Counted from the first letter of the stretch, positions 1-8,119 are shown. The stretch is DNA of 21,453 bases from JAYODZ01 sp965662735 (GCA_965662735.1 CBFIIU010000021.1:1-21453), one strand, 5' to 3'. Made by a program: numbers and translations. Notes: generated by a model from the sequence alone, not told the origin.

Positions 1-501
1 GTCAGCGATGCATTCAAAAACAGCCTTCTGGGGATCTACCACGGCGAACAATTTGGCGAGGCGTTTTTCTCGGCACTTCTGCAGCATGCTGAAAATGACG
101 AACAGATTTATATTTTGGGCGCTTTATTGCAGCTAGAGACTGAAGGAAAAGTAAAAATACGACCCTTGCTGGCGCGGCTTGGCCTGCCGCTGAATGATGA
201 TGCAAAGTCAATTGCCCGTGGCGTCAGTATGGCCCAGGCCATGCTTAATACGCCATGGACGGAAAAATTTGTTGCTATGGCCGACGGCATTAAAGCAAAC
301 GGCTTGCCGCAATATGAAGCACTGGCAGACATGGTGTCAGTCGATGACGACGCCGAGGCCCTTCAAGTGGCTTCCTTTATCGGCGCGCATGAGAGGGTAA
401 TTTTGAAGGTCTGCGAAAACATCATTGCTGGCGCACCCGACCCGACAGCACCGCTCACAACATTTTTAGATTTCCCCCTCACTCTGCAAAGCCCAAACTA
501 G
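1..501 (+). CDS. Unrecognised helical protein, 5' end outside the window
   Basis: The frame is open from base 1 to a TAG at 499-501, giving 166 visible residues. No convincing in-frame start lies near base 1, so the gene probably begins upstream. I do not recognise the family. The product is soluble, rich in predicted amphipathic helix and has no membrane segment. Glu and His residues are spaced along the helices: HGEQFGE at visible residues 14-20, LETEGK at 45-50 and GAHERV near residue 125. That arrangement recalls ferritin-like four-helix diiron proteins, but this is only a guess from pattern. The last 15 or so residues look unstructured. The stop lies 9 bases before the next start, so the two genes are probably cotranscribed. 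Confidence is high that this is coding and low for any function. Confidence 0.75.
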   Translation, partial: VSDAFKNSLLGIYHGEQFGEAFFSALLQHAENDEQIYILGALLQLETEGKVKIRPLLARLGLPLNDDAKSIARGVSMAQAMLNTPWTEKFVAMADGIKANGLPQYEALADMVSVDDDAEALQVASFIGAHERVILKVCENIIAGAPDPTAPLTTFLDFPLTLQSPN

Positions 502-510
502 GAGTTTTTT

Positions 511-909
511 ATGCAAGTTATGGCCATCGGCGCGTCAGTCTTTGTTATAATTTCTCTGGCCCTAGCGTGGTTGGCGACCGCAGTTCGGATTATGCGGATT
601 CCTAAACTACAAGAACGCTTTCCCAGCAGCGACCACATTGTCAAAAGCCATATTGATTTTTTATTGATGGCGCTCTTGCTCATCGGGTTTTATCTGCTGG
701 CCAATACGTTTGGCATCACTTATCCGGCTTGGGCTGTGTGGTCTATGGTCATTGGTGGTTTCACAAACTCTTTCACTTTTATTTTGGTCGCCATGCACAC
801 CACAGAAGACTTTAAGCCTGGGCCGCTTTTTGCCATTGGCACAACGGCCAGCTTTATCATCACGACGCTCGGCTTTGGCGCAGCTTCGATCATGGTGCTA
901 CTGGCATAG
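511..909 (+). CDS. Small four-helix integral membrane protein, unknown function
   Basis: This is a 132-residue protein with four hydrophobic segments at about residues 4-25, 49-68, 72-95 and 106-130. It has a short basic cytoplasm-like stretch after the first helix (RIMRIPKLQERF) and no recognisable catalytic motif. The ATG at 511 is preceded by a good ribosome binding site (AGGAG at 501-505), which fixes the start. It follows the upstream gene by 9 bases and is probably its operon partner. I do not recognise the family; small four-helix proteins of this kind are commonly annotated only as hypothetical membrane proteins. No signal peptide cleavage site is evident. A hairpin lies just after the stop. 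Confidence 0.75.
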   Translation: MQVMAIGASVFVIISLALAWLATAVRIMRIPKLQERFPSSDHIVKSHIDFLLMALLLIGFYLLANTFGITYPAWAVWSMVIGGFTNSFTFILVAMHTTEDFKPGPLFAIGTTASFIITTLGFGAASIMVLLA

Positions 910-920
910 CTGTCTGCCGC

Positions 921-937
921 CGTGAGCACCACTCACG
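921..937 (+). terminator. Short hairpin after the membrane-protein gene
   Basis: CGTGAG (921-926) and CTCACG (932-937) form a perfect 6-bp stem around a 5-base loop, 11 bases after the TAG at 907-909. No T-tract follows (CACGGTCCC), so an intrinsic terminator is only a weak proposal. Confidence 0.3.
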
Positions 938-1106
938 CACGGTCCCGGATAAAGGGTTGGTGCGCCCCGCCTATATCGAAAATATCGCCAATTGTTTCGC
1001 CTTATTCCAATTCAAACCTTTTCAGCACGTTGAACGTGCCGGAAACAAAGCTTGCGCCGACGCGTTGCACCGGCCCGGTCAGTTCAACTGATTTGAGGCG
1101 CGGTCA
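933..1106 (-). pseudogene. Candidate decayed gene remnant
   Basis: Read on the minus strand, one frame gives protein-like sequence, SVELTGPVQRVGASF followed by VSGTFNVLKRFELE. It then reaches an in-frame TAA and continues with GETIGDIFDIGGAH and QPFIRDRA before a TGA at 935-933. An ATG at 1106 opens MTAPQI in another frame and would need a frameshift to join. The composition (balanced hydrophobic and charged residues, Gly turns) looks more like decayed coding sequence than random spacer. I could not name a parent family. It sits downstream of eda, beyond the eda hairpin. It could equally be chance, and the opposite-strand frame (922-1125) is not convincing either. Confidence 0.3.
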
Positions 1107-1131
1107 TATCCTAAAACTAGCTTGAGCGTCT

Positions 1132-1153
1132 CAGAGCGAGGTCCTCAGCTCTG
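1132..1153 (-). terminator. Hairpin immediately after eda, likely operon terminator
   Basis: Directly after the eda stop codon the minus strand reads CAGAGC-T-GAG-GAC-CTC-GCTCTG. This is a 9-bp stem with one bulged T and a 3-base loop. A run of T (AGTTTT) occurs only about 15 bases further on, so the hairpin lacks the usual adjacent U-tract. Its position at the end of the five-gene operon supports a termination or 3'-end-protecting role. Confidence 0.5.
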
Positions 1154-1774
1154 CTATATACGCGAGGCGGCGAAACGGGTGACGCTTTCCCAATCATTCT
1201 TCTGCACAGATGCTTGATCGATCATCCACGACCCGCCCACGGCAAATACATTCTTTAATGCAAGATAGGACGGCATGGTTGAAAAATTGACGCCGCCAGA
1301 GGGCATGAAGCGGATGTCTGGGAGAGGACCCGAGATGGCCGCTAATGTATCGACACCGCCCATGCTGCCGGCTGGGAAAAACTTTTGCTGGAGGTAGCCA
1401 TTTTGCAGGGCCAACAGGGCTTCGCTCGGCGTTGCGATTGCCGGAATGACGGGAAGATCAACATCATCAAATGCGCGATATAAGTCGGGTGTCATGCCGG
1501 GCGATACAATAAAGTCGCTTCCTGCGCCAAGAGCATCCTCGACATGCGCGCGCGATATCACCGTTCCCGCTCCCACCAAAAGATCGCTGACGGTGGATTT
1601 AATCGCGGCAATCGCTTGCGCGGCTAAAGCGGTTCGGAAGGTTACCTCGACAGCGGAAAGACCCGCAGCTTTCAGTGCGGCGGCCAGCGGCGCGGCTTGC
1701 TCTAAGTGATCGATGACCAAGACGGGAACAATCGGCACGTCGAGCTGGAGCTGTTTGCGTTCGGTGTTAATCAT
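1154..1774 (-). CDS. eda: 2-keto-3-deoxy-6-phosphogluconate (KDPG) aldolase
   Basis: The class I aldolase cleaves KDPG to pyruvate and glyceraldehyde-3-phosphate, the last step of the Entner-Doudoroff pathway, in the cytoplasm. The 206-residue protein is of normal family length. It shows PIVPVLVI near residue 14, the active-site Glu at 43 in GLSAVEVTFRT, VGAGTV at 67-72, FIVSPGM near 88, the Schiff-base lysine K131 in QQKFFPA, and phosphate-binding RFMPSGGV and VGGSWM. The ATG at 1774 overlaps the end of glk by 8 bases (ATGATTAA), so translation is coupled. It is the last gene of the zwf-pgl-edd-glk-eda operon and is followed by a hairpin. Eda-family enzymes can also act on other 2-keto-3-deoxy acids, but the operon fixes the role here. 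Confidence 0.95.
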   Translation of the reverse strand: MINTERKQLQLDVPIVPVLVIDHLEQAAPLAAALKAAGLSAVEVTFRTALAAQAIAAIKSTVSDLLVGAGTVISRAHVEDALGAGSDFIVSPGMTPDLYRAFDDVDLPVIPAIATPSEALLALQNGYLQQKFFPAGSMGGVDTLAAISGPLPDIRFMPSGGVNFSTMPSYLALKNVFAVGGSWMIDQASVQKNDWESVTRFAASRI

Positions 1775-2726
1775 GATGCTCTTCCATATATTGCGCCGCG
1801 GCGCCGATCAAAGGCGCCATTGGGTTTGTTAATAATCGGATGGGGATATCCCGAAGGTAATTATTCTCGGGCCAAATCGACTCGAAGGCGTTGATCGCGC
1901 TGGGTGTTGTTAGAAAATTGATCAAGTGACGCCCCACCCCGCCCGCCAGCACAATGCCGCCGCGGGCACCGCCAACCAGCGCTAAATTGCCGAGACCGGT
2001 CATAATAGCTTCGACGCGGATCGTGCAGATATCGGCGCTTAACGGGTCTCCCTGCAAGGCATCTTCAATAATTTTTTGAGGAGACCGGTCGACATGTACA
2101 ACACCGTGTATTTCGGATACAGCCTGCGCCAGCACCTTTAGAAATGCGCCTCCTGTCACATGTTCGAGCGATACCGGACATCCGAGGGCTTTTTCGAGAA
2201 TTCGGAGAACTTCATTTTGGATTGGATTGCGCGGCGTATACAGAATATGTCCGCCTTCTGTGGCAATGGAATGCCACCGGCCCGCGCTCTGCGATAAGAG
2301 GCTTACGCCAAAGCCTGTTCCGGGCCCCGCAACAAGAATGGGCGCACCCTCAATCGGACTGCCCGGCTTAATCGGCAAAAAACTATCCTCGGTCATTCGC
2401 GGCACAGCATGGGCCATGGCCGTAAAGTCATTGAGAAGGCAGACATCGGTCAACGCACAGTTTTTAATAATGTCTTGGCGCTTAATTTTCCAAGCCCGAT
2501 TGGTGAACTGAACCTCGTCATTTCGGATCGGACCGGCCACAGCAAAAATCGCGAGCGGCGGGCGATAGCCCAGCTTATCTAAAAATTGATTAATGCCATC
2601 CTCAAACACGCTGACCTGATCGGCTGAGTATTTTTCATAGTCTGAAACCACAATCCTATTATCGGGCGTCGTACGCGCGATCGCAAATCGCGCATTTGTT
2701 CCGCCAATGTCGCCGACAACAAACAT
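1767..2726 (-). CDS. glk: Glucokinase (bacterial GlcK/Glk type)
   Basis: The enzyme phosphorylates glucose to glucose-6-phosphate with ATP, feeding Zwf. The protein has 319 residues, close to Escherichia coli Glk. The N-terminal phosphate-binding motif is GDIGGTNARFAIA (residues 5-17). The catalytic Asp is D100 in LLNDFTAMAHAVP. Further motifs are GPGTGFGVS and the sugar-binding EGGHILYTP. It is the Glk type and lacks the ROK-family cysteine zinc motif. The ATG at 2726 directly abuts the edd stop (TAAATG), and the 3' end overlaps eda by 8 bases. A glucokinase inside the operon implies uptake of free glucose by a permease rather than a PTS. No glucose transporter other than the FucP-like protein is seen in the window. 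Confidence 0.93.
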   Translation of the reverse strand: MFVVGDIGGTNARFAIARTTPDNRIVVSDYEKYSADQVSVFEDGINQFLDKLGYRPPLAIFAVAGPIRNDEVQFTNRAWKIKRQDIIKNCALTDVCLLNDFTAMAHAVPRMTEDSFLPIKPGSPIEGAPILVAGPGTGFGVSLLSQSAGRWHSIATEGGHILYTPRNPIQNEVLRILEKALGCPVSLEHVTGGAFLKVLAQAVSEIHGVVHVDRSPQKIIEDALQGDPLSADICTIRVEAIMTGLGNLALVGGARGGIVLAGGVGRHLINFLTTPSAINAFESIWPENNYLRDIPIRLLTNPMAPLIGAAAQYMEEHHD

Positions 2727-4541
2727 TTATTCACCCCGATTGAAAAACGGAGAGCCCCCGTTTTCAGCTGAGCCCACATGCGCGCGGAAAAAAGAAAATA
2801 GCCCTCTGCCAATATCTTGCGTCACGGGATCAATGTGCTTGTCCGCACGATCTCGATTATCGAGCGCACAGTCCACAAGTGTGATGGTGCCGGCATCCCC
2901 ATCAAACCGGATGATGTCTCCGTTTTGAATTTTTGAGAGCGCGCCGCCCTGAATCGCTTCGGGCGTCATGTGAACAGCGGCCAAAACCTTGCCGGACGCC
3001 CCCGACATCCGCCCATCCGTGATCAAGGCAACTTTGTGCCCCCGATCAATGAGCGCCGAGAGCGCCGGGGTTAATTTATGAAGCTCTGGCATTCCATTGG
3101 CGCTTGGCCCTTGAAAACGCAAGACCACCACACAATCGCGATCGAGATCACCCTTTTCAAAGGCAATCAAAACATCATCTTGATCATCAAACACGCAGGC
3201 CGGCGCCTCAACACATCGATGGTCTGGCTGCACAGCCGAAAGCTTGGCGATCGCTCGGCCTAAGTCACCCGTCAATAAGCGCAACCCGCCTTGTTTTTCA
3301 AAGGGCTCGCTTAGATGAGCAATCACACTCGTATCCCCCGATTGGGTTGGTGCGTCTCTCCATGTCAGTACCTGATCGTCCAACACCGGCTCGCGCCGAT
3401 AGCCTGTCAAATCGGTGCCAAAAACCGTTTGTACATCTGTGTGCAATAGTCCGGCATCCATCAAGCTTCCCATGACCAGCCCAACCCCGCCAGCGGCATG
3501 GAAATGGTTAATATCAGCCTGCCCATTTGGATAGACGCGCGTCAGTAATGGTGTGATCGCGGAAAGCTCGTCAAAATCTTGCCAGGTAATCTCGATACCC
3601 GCGGCGCGCGCAATGGCCGGCAAATGGAGGGTGAGGTTTGTCGAGCCCCCAGTGGCCGCCAGACCGACCATGGCATTTACAATTACTTTCTCGCTCATCA
3701 TTTCGCCAAGCGGGGTGTAGCTTTGGCCCAAAGCGGAAAGATCGATGACCCGTTTCGTGGCTTCCCGCGTTAAGGCATCGCGTAATGGCGTCGATGGCGC
3801 AACAAAAGAAGCCCCCGGAAGATGCAAGCCCATAAACTCCATCAGCATTTGGTTGGTGTTTGCCGTTCCATAAAAGGTGCAGGTACCTGGACTATGATAG
3901 CTGGCACACTCGGCCTCCAATAATTGCTCGCGCCCAACCTTGCCTTCCGCGAAAAGTTGACGAATGCGCGCTTTTTCACGATTGGGAAGTCCGGACGGCA
4001 TCGGGCCTGACGGCACGAAAACAGCCGGCAAGTGACCAAATTGCAGCGCACCGATCAGGAGACCCGGCACAATCTTATCGCAAATACCCAGATATAAAGC
4101 GCCATCAAATGTATTATGCGACAGCGCTACAGCTGTGCTCATGGCAATCACATCGCGCGAAAAAAGCGAGAGCTCCATGCCCGGCTGTCCTTGCGTCACG
4201 CCATCACACATTGCCGGCACACCGCCAGCCACCTGAGCCGTCGCATTGAATTCGCGCGCCGCATCGCGAATAAAATCGGGGTAATCCTTATAGGGTTGGT
4301 GCGCGGAGAGCATATCATTATACGCCGTCACAATAGCGATATTCGGCCACCCGCCTCCGAGAAGTGCCTTTTTGTCATGCGCAGGACATGCAGCAAAAGC
4401 ATGCGCCTTATTGCCGGCCGACAATCCATCACGATTTGATTTGGACTGCTTTCGGGCCTCAACCATGCTCAGATAGGCCTGACGGGTTTCCCGCGACCGG
4501 TGAATAATGCGCTCGGTAACTTCGCTTAATTTTTCATGCAT
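2727..4541 (-). CDS. edd: 6-phosphogluconate dehydratase
   Basis: Edd dehydrates 6-phosphogluconate to KDPG, the committing Entner-Doudoroff step. It is an IlvD/Edd-family [4Fe-4S] enzyme. I set the start at ATG 4541 (MHEKLSEVTERI), giving 604 residues, the usual length. A GGAGGAA site lies about 7 bases upstream, and the longer frame to 4652 would overlap pgl deeply. Cluster cysteines are visible in AMCDGVTQG (about C112), GICDKIVPG (about C154) and SPGTCTFYGTANTNQM. The C-terminal domain has FQGPSANGMPELHKLTP and ITDGRMSGASGKV. The product is Edd rather than dihydroxy-acid dehydratase by length, N-terminus and operon. It begins 4 bases after pgl and abuts glk. Confidence 0.95.
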   Translation of the reverse strand: MHEKLSEVTERIIHRSRETRQAYLSMVEARKQSKSNRDGLSAGNKAHAFAACPAHDKKALLGGGWPNIAIVTAYNDMLSAHQPYKDYPDFIRDAAREFNATAQVAGGVPAMCDGVTQGQPGMELSLFSRDVIAMSTAVALSHNTFDGALYLGICDKIVPGLLIGALQFGHLPAVFVPSGPMPSGLPNREKARIRQLFAEGKVGREQLLEAECASYHSPGTCTFYGTANTNQMLMEFMGLHLPGASFVAPSTPLRDALTREATKRVIDLSALGQSYTPLGEMMSEKVIVNAMVGLAATGGSTNLTLHLPAIARAAGIEITWQDFDELSAITPLLTRVYPNGQADINHFHAAGGVGLVMGSLMDAGLLHTDVQTVFGTDLTGYRREPVLDDQVLTWRDAPTQSGDTSVIAHLSEPFEKQGGLRLLTGDLGRAIAKLSAVQPDHRCVEAPACVFDDQDDVLIAFEKGDLDRDCVVVLRFQGPSANGMPELHKLTPALSALIDRGHKVALITDGRMSGASGKVLAAVHMTPEAIQGGALSKIQNGDIIRFDGDAGTITLVDCALDNRDRADKHIDPVTQDIGRGLFSFFRAHVGSAENGGSPFFNRGE

Positions 4542-4545
4542 GTGC

Positions 4546-5247
4546 TTATTCCTCCAACGCAAAAATGCGAAGCCGCTGTCCCAAAATGGCCATGGCTCGC
4601 CCAATCGGCGTTGCATCCGCAGAAGCTGCGAGACATTGGCGCAGAAGATCAATTTTTTCTTTACCCTGAATAATCAGAAAACTGTGCGCGGTCTTATCGA
4701 GAACGGCACCCGTAATGGTCATTCGCTCAACATAGCCATTGGTCACCGAATTGTTTGGAGCGGTTACTGCGCAGACCAAACTTGGCGTATCTTTAGAACT
4801 TGCTGCGTCATATTCGGGCGCCTCAGCGAACCAAGAGGCCGTATGCGCGTCTGGCCCCATGCCCAAAATCGTCAAACTGGGTTGCGCCAGCGCTTGATAG
4901 GCATGGTTCACCGCAGCAATGGCATCATGCGGACGGGCATGGTGCGTTTTCATTCCGACAAATGCGACACCCGTTTGCACATCGAGATCGAGGGTCTGGC
5001 GCATCAATGCCTCATTCGATCCGGGGTCACTCAGATCAACCCAGCGCTCATCGATAAGACCAATTGTGGTGCGCGACCAATCCAGCGCAGCACGCCCTAG
5101 CGCCGCATAAAAGGGCCCCGGCGTTGAACCCCCTGACAGTAACAGCTGCGGCCTACTCTGCTCGCTCAAAATCTCGCTCGCCGCCTCTACGAGAGACGCA
5201 ATGAAAGAAACTTTGTCGTCAAAGAGGTGCCATTGCGGCTGGCTCAT
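4546..5247 (-). CDS. pgl: 6-phosphogluconolactonase (DevB/SOL type)
   Basis: The enzyme hydrolyses 6-phosphogluconolactone to 6-phosphogluconate. With the start at ATG 5247 (MSQPQWHLFDD) it has 233 residues, typical of the family, and overlaps the zwf stop by four bases (ATGA). A GGAGGAG site lies a few bases upstream, supporting this start over an extended upstream one. Family motifs are LLSGGSTPGPFYAALG (36-51), the IDERWVDLSDPGSNEALM block (65-82) and GMGPDAHTASWF, where the usual GMGxDGHTAS has Ala in place of the second Gly. It is the second gene of the operon. Confidence 0.93.
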   Translation of the reverse strand: MSQPQWHLFDDKVSFIASLVEAASEILSEQSRPQLLLSGGSTPGPFYAALGRAALDWSRTTIGLIDERWVDLSDPGSNEALMRQTLDLDVQTGVAFVGMKTHHARPHDAIAAVNHAYQALAQPSLTILGMGPDAHTASWFAEAPEYDAASSKDTPSLVCAVTAPNNSVTNGYVERMTITGAVLDKTAHSFLIIQGKEKIDLLRQCLAASADATPIGRAMAILGQRLRIFALEE

Positions 5248-6731
5248 GCCAACTCCTCCATGGGCATGTCCCACCACGCGCTGCCATCGCGATCTAAAAT
5301 TAAGGACGATTGCAAAGGCCCATCAGACCCGGCTGGGTAGAACTCGAGCTTTTGATTGGCTTTTTGCCATGCTTCCAGCAAATTATCCGTCCATTGCCAC
5401 GCCGCCATAACTTCTTCATGCCCCATGAATAAAGACAGATTTCCGCGCACAACATCCATCAAAAGGCGCTCATAGGCATCTGGATATTTGATTGTCGAAA
5501 AACTGCGGGCATATGACAAATCAAGCGGGATCGATCGCAGGGTCAGAACGCCGGGCCCCGGCTCTTTTACCTGCATGAATAAGCGCATCCCCTCATCTGG
5601 CTGCAATCGAAGCACCAACCGATTGGGTTGGTTAATATCTGTTCCAAACACATTATGGGGAACCGACTTGAACTGGATCACAATCTCGGACCGACGCGAC
5701 GCCATGCGCTTGCCCGTCCGCAAATAGAACGGAACACCCGACCAGCGCCAATTGGATATTTCCGTTTTAATCGCAGCGAAGGTTTCGGTTGTGCTATTCT
5801 TCAACGCATCAGGCAAAGTATCAATGTAGCCGTCCACACGTTCATCATGAATGTGCCCTGCGCGATACTGCGCCCTCACCGTGTTGTGAACAACCGACTT
5901 TTCATCGAACCCCTTAAGCGCTTTCAACACTTTTATTTTTTCTGCCCGCACGCTCTCGGCATCGAGAGAGTTGGGCGGCTCCATCGCGATGAGACACAGC
6001 AGCTGCAAAAGATGGTTTTGCACAATATCGCGAACGGCGCCTGTCCCATCATAATAGGCATGGCGACCCTCTACCCCAACTGTTTCAGCGACCGTAATTT
6101 GAACATGGTCAATGGTTTGGCTGGACCATAAGGGCTCGAAAAGCATATTCGCAAAACGGAGAACCAATAAATTTTGGACCGTTTCCTTGCCCAAATAATG
6201 ATCCATCCGAAAAATTGCATTTTCGTCGAACACGCTATTGACGCCATCATTAATCGATTGCGCCGACAACAAATCTGTACCAATTGGCTTCTCAAGCACG
6301 ATGCGAGCATTCGCGTTTTTCAGCCCCACATCTTGGATTGTCTTACATATGGGAACATAAAGATGGGGTGCAACAGCCAAATAGAATACACGGGGACGCC
6401 CATCATCGGTCATGCGCTGTGATACCGCGTCCCAGCGTGACGATGGCTCTGTGGCATCGAGCTCGTGATAGCTCAAAAGCGCTATAAATTTTTCCCACTC
6501 CGTTGGGTTTGCCTCTTCTTCACGCTCATCGAAGCAGCAGTCTCGAACCATGTCGAAAAACGCTTCGTCCGACATTTTACTTCGTGAAACACCAATAATG
6601 CGACTGGATGCATCGATTTGTCCGTCGCAAAAGCGGTGATACAGAGCGGGAATGAGTTTTAGTCGAGAGAGATCGCCGGTCACACCGAAGATCACAATAT
6701 CGAACGGCTCCACTGGAATAAATTCAGCCAT
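5244..6731 (-). CDS. zwf: Glucose-6-phosphate 1-dehydrogenase
   Basis: Zwf oxidises glucose-6-phosphate to 6-phosphogluconolactone with NAD(P)+. The best start is ATG 6731 (MAEFIPVEPFDIVIFGVTGD), giving 495 residues. A longer frame to a TTG at 6770 would run into the promoter and operator. The Rossmann motif GVTGDLSRLKL lies at residues 16-26, EKPIG at 147-151, and the substrate-binding and catalytic RMDHYLGKE at 175-183, with Met replacing the usual Ile. The distal region GVPFYLRTGKRM is also canonical. It is the first gene of the Entner-Doudoroff operon and is preceded by a TTGACA -35 overlapped by an inverted repeat, so it is probably repressed by the adjacent LacI-family protein. Coenzyme preference cannot be judged from these motifs. 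Confidence 0.95.
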   Translation of the reverse strand: MAEFIPVEPFDIVIFGVTGDLSRLKLIPALYHRFCDGQIDASSRIIGVSRSKMSDEAFFDMVRDCCFDEREEEANPTEWEKFIALLSYHELDATEPSSRWDAVSQRMTDDGRPRVFYLAVAPHLYVPICKTIQDVGLKNANARIVLEKPIGTDLLSAQSINDGVNSVFDENAIFRMDHYLGKETVQNLLVLRFANMLFEPLWSSQTIDHVQITVAETVGVEGRHAYYDGTGAVRDIVQNHLLQLLCLIAMEPPNSLDAESVRAEKIKVLKALKGFDEKSVVHNTVRAQYRAGHIHDERVDGYIDTLPDALKNSTTETFAAIKTEISNWRWSGVPFYLRTGKRMASRRSEIVIQFKSVPHNVFGTDINQPNRLVLRLQPDEGMRLFMQVKEPGPGVLTLRSIPLDLSYARSFSTIKYPDAYERLLMDVVRGNLSLFMGHEEVMAAWQWTDNLLEAWQKANQKLEFYPAGSDGPLQSSLILDRDGSAWWDMPMEELA

Positions 6732-6760
6732 GGTTCGAACCTTTATGTTAGTTGCTCCGT

Positions 6761-6789
6761 TTCGTAACAAATAATGACAACGCTGTCAA
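6761..6789 (-). promoter_or_regulatory. Probable promoter of the zwf operon
   Basis: On the minus strand a perfect TTGACA (6789-6784) is followed after 17 bases by TACGAA (6766-6761), a weak -10. The zwf start lies about 30 bases downstream. The -35 is embedded in the inverted repeat at 6775-6788. The -10 choice is uncertain; the -35 and the location are convincing. Confidence 0.5.
6775..6788. promoter_or_regulatory. LacI-family operator-like inverted repeat
   Basis: TGACAACGCTGTCA has perfect 5-base arms, TGACA and TGTCA, around a central ACGC containing CG. This is the 14-base, CG-centred even palindrome typical of LacI-family operators. It overlaps the -35 hexamer of the zwf operon promoter and lies in the gap between zwf and the LacI-type gene. 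Repression of the operon by that protein is therefore the simplest reading. I saw no other good copy in the window. Confidence 0.65.
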
Positions 6790-6840
6790 TATTTAGGCCC
6801 GTCATTACAGCCCAAAGAGCTGAACGGTTCCAAAACCACC

Positions 6841-7869
6841 TTATCGCTCGGGTGCGCAGCTTTCTCGCAGCATAATTTTGGTTTCTAAAACGATCGGCTG
6901 TGCATCACACCGCCCCGTCGTGATTTGCCGCAAAAGCTGACGCACGGCGGTCTCCGCCATCAATCCTACGGGTTGGGCAACCGTGGTGATGGAAGGCCAC
7001 ATGGTGCGCGCGAGCGGACTATCATCAAAGCCCACAACCTGCAGATTATCTGGAACCATTTTCCCATGTTTCAGTGCTGCCATAATGACGCCCGCAGCCA
7101 TGTCATCATTAGTCGCAAAAACGGACGTAATGTCGGGATGGCGCTGAATGATATTTTCATACGCCTCAAAGCCAGATTTTAACGAGAAATCTCCCCGAAC
7201 AATGAAAACGTCTTTTTTTGCGACATTGTGGTTGTGCAACCTTTGGAGAAACCCCGCCTCGCGATTAGCGCTCGCCATATGACTTTTAAGCCCGCTCACA
7301 AAAGCAAATTTTTTATGCTCTGCGGCCACCATCAAGTCTGCGACTTGAGCCGCCGCATTGGCATCATCGATCATCACATTGGTACAATAATCATTCGCAT
7401 GCCCCGGAGAAATCAGACCACAGGGTATTCCCCTCTCGAGCAATGTCTCAACTAAGCGCTGATCATCGCAGAGCGGAGGAGATAATATCGCCCCATCAAT
7501 GGCGAAGCGCTGCAAATAGTCGAGAAGAGATGACCGATAACTCTGCCGACTAACTTTCAGCTGTTCGGCAATCGCATAATACCCGACCTGATTGCAGGCA
7601 TTGCGCATTCCTTCGTAAACGCGCGCGACATAATCCAATGTTGGGTTGTCATAAAAATGGGCCACAACAAAAGATCTCTTGCTGGCCAATTGCCGGGCCG
7701 AGATATTGGGCTCATAGCCCAATTGTTTGGCAGCTTGCAAAACCCGCGCCCGCGTTTCATCTCGAACATAAGGCTCATTGTTAATGACGCGGGAAACGGT
7801 CTTGATGGAAACATGCGCTTGACGTGCAATGTCTTCAATTGTCGTCTTGCGCCCCATACCCTTACTCAT
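6841..7869 (-). CDS. LacI-family transcriptional regulator, probable regulator of the ED operon
   Basis: This is a 342-residue LacI/GalR protein. The N-terminal helix-turn-helix and hinge region runs from TTIEDIARQAHVSIKTVSR through NISARQLAS (about residues 9-65). The periplasmic-binding-like effector domain follows, with VFATNDDMAAGVI and VVGFDDSPLARTMWPSITTV, the standard C-terminal signature. AAGGG sits 6 bases upstream of ATG 7869, which favours that start; a second in-frame ATG lies 12 bases downstream. The gene lies upstream of zwf in the same direction, with 109 bases between containing a promoter and a TGACA-TGTCA operator. The effector is unknown; an Entner-Doudoroff intermediate or a sugar is likely. 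It does not obviously control the fucose block, whose upstream region lacks the operator. Confidence 0.88.
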   Translation of the reverse strand: MSKGMGRKTTIEDIARQAHVSIKTVSRVINNEPYVRDETRARVLQAAKQLGYEPNISARQLASKRSFVVAHFYDNPTLDYVARVYEGMRNACNQVGYYAIAEQLKVSRQSYRSSLLDYLQRFAIDGAILSPPLCDDQRLVETLLERGIPCGLISPGHANDYCTNVMIDDANAAAQVADLMVAAEHKKFAFVSGLKSHMASANREAGFLQRLHNHNVAKKDVFIVRGDFSLKSGFEAYENIIQRHPDITSVFATNDDMAAGVIMAALKHGKMVPDNLQVVGFDDSPLARTMWPSITTVAQPVGLMAETAVRQLLRQITTGRCDAQPIVLETKIMLRESCAPER

Positions 7870-8119
7870 TTTCTGCCCTTGCCTCTAACTGCCGAGCCAC
7901 TATAGCCACACAAGGCGTGAGAATGCATACCCCTTTTTACCAGAGGGACAGCTCGACCTCGTGACGGCGAAAGACAGACCTTTAGCCATCAAATGCTCAG
8001 ATTGCAATAAAACCCTCTGACAGAAAGTGGCACAGAGTAGCTCAAATTGGCACAGAGTGGCATACAGATCAAAACGACTAGAGCCGACAAAACATCCCCG
8101 GTCCAGCAGGTTGGTGTCC
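7870..8119. other. Intergenic region upstream of the LacI-type gene, with a 20-bp-spaced direct repeat
   Basis: This 250-base gap follows the transporter stop and precedes the regulator start. It holds two identical 11-base elements, TGGCACAGAGT at 8028-8038 and 8048-8058, exactly 20 bases apart (two helical turns), with a related AGAAAGTGGCA just before. A TATAGT-like -10 on the minus strand lies near 7898-7903, but I see no matching -35. No coding sequence or clear terminator for the transporter is visible. Confidence 0.45.

Noticed and set aside
922..1125. 67-codon + strand frame after the membrane protein
   Set aside because: No ribosome binding site and composition rich in Ser, Pro and Arg; the minus strand gives the more protein-like reading, itself only a remnant.
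3860..4249. Long + strand open frames opposite edd, and similar ones opposite zwf and the BCCT gene
   Set aside because: They lie antisense to strongly conserved genes, have unlikely composition and no ribosome binding sites.
6841..7869. LacI-type regulator as controller of the fucose block
   Set aside because: Its likely operator is at the zwf promoter and I see no copy in the 9653-9947 control region; not disproved, but unsupported.
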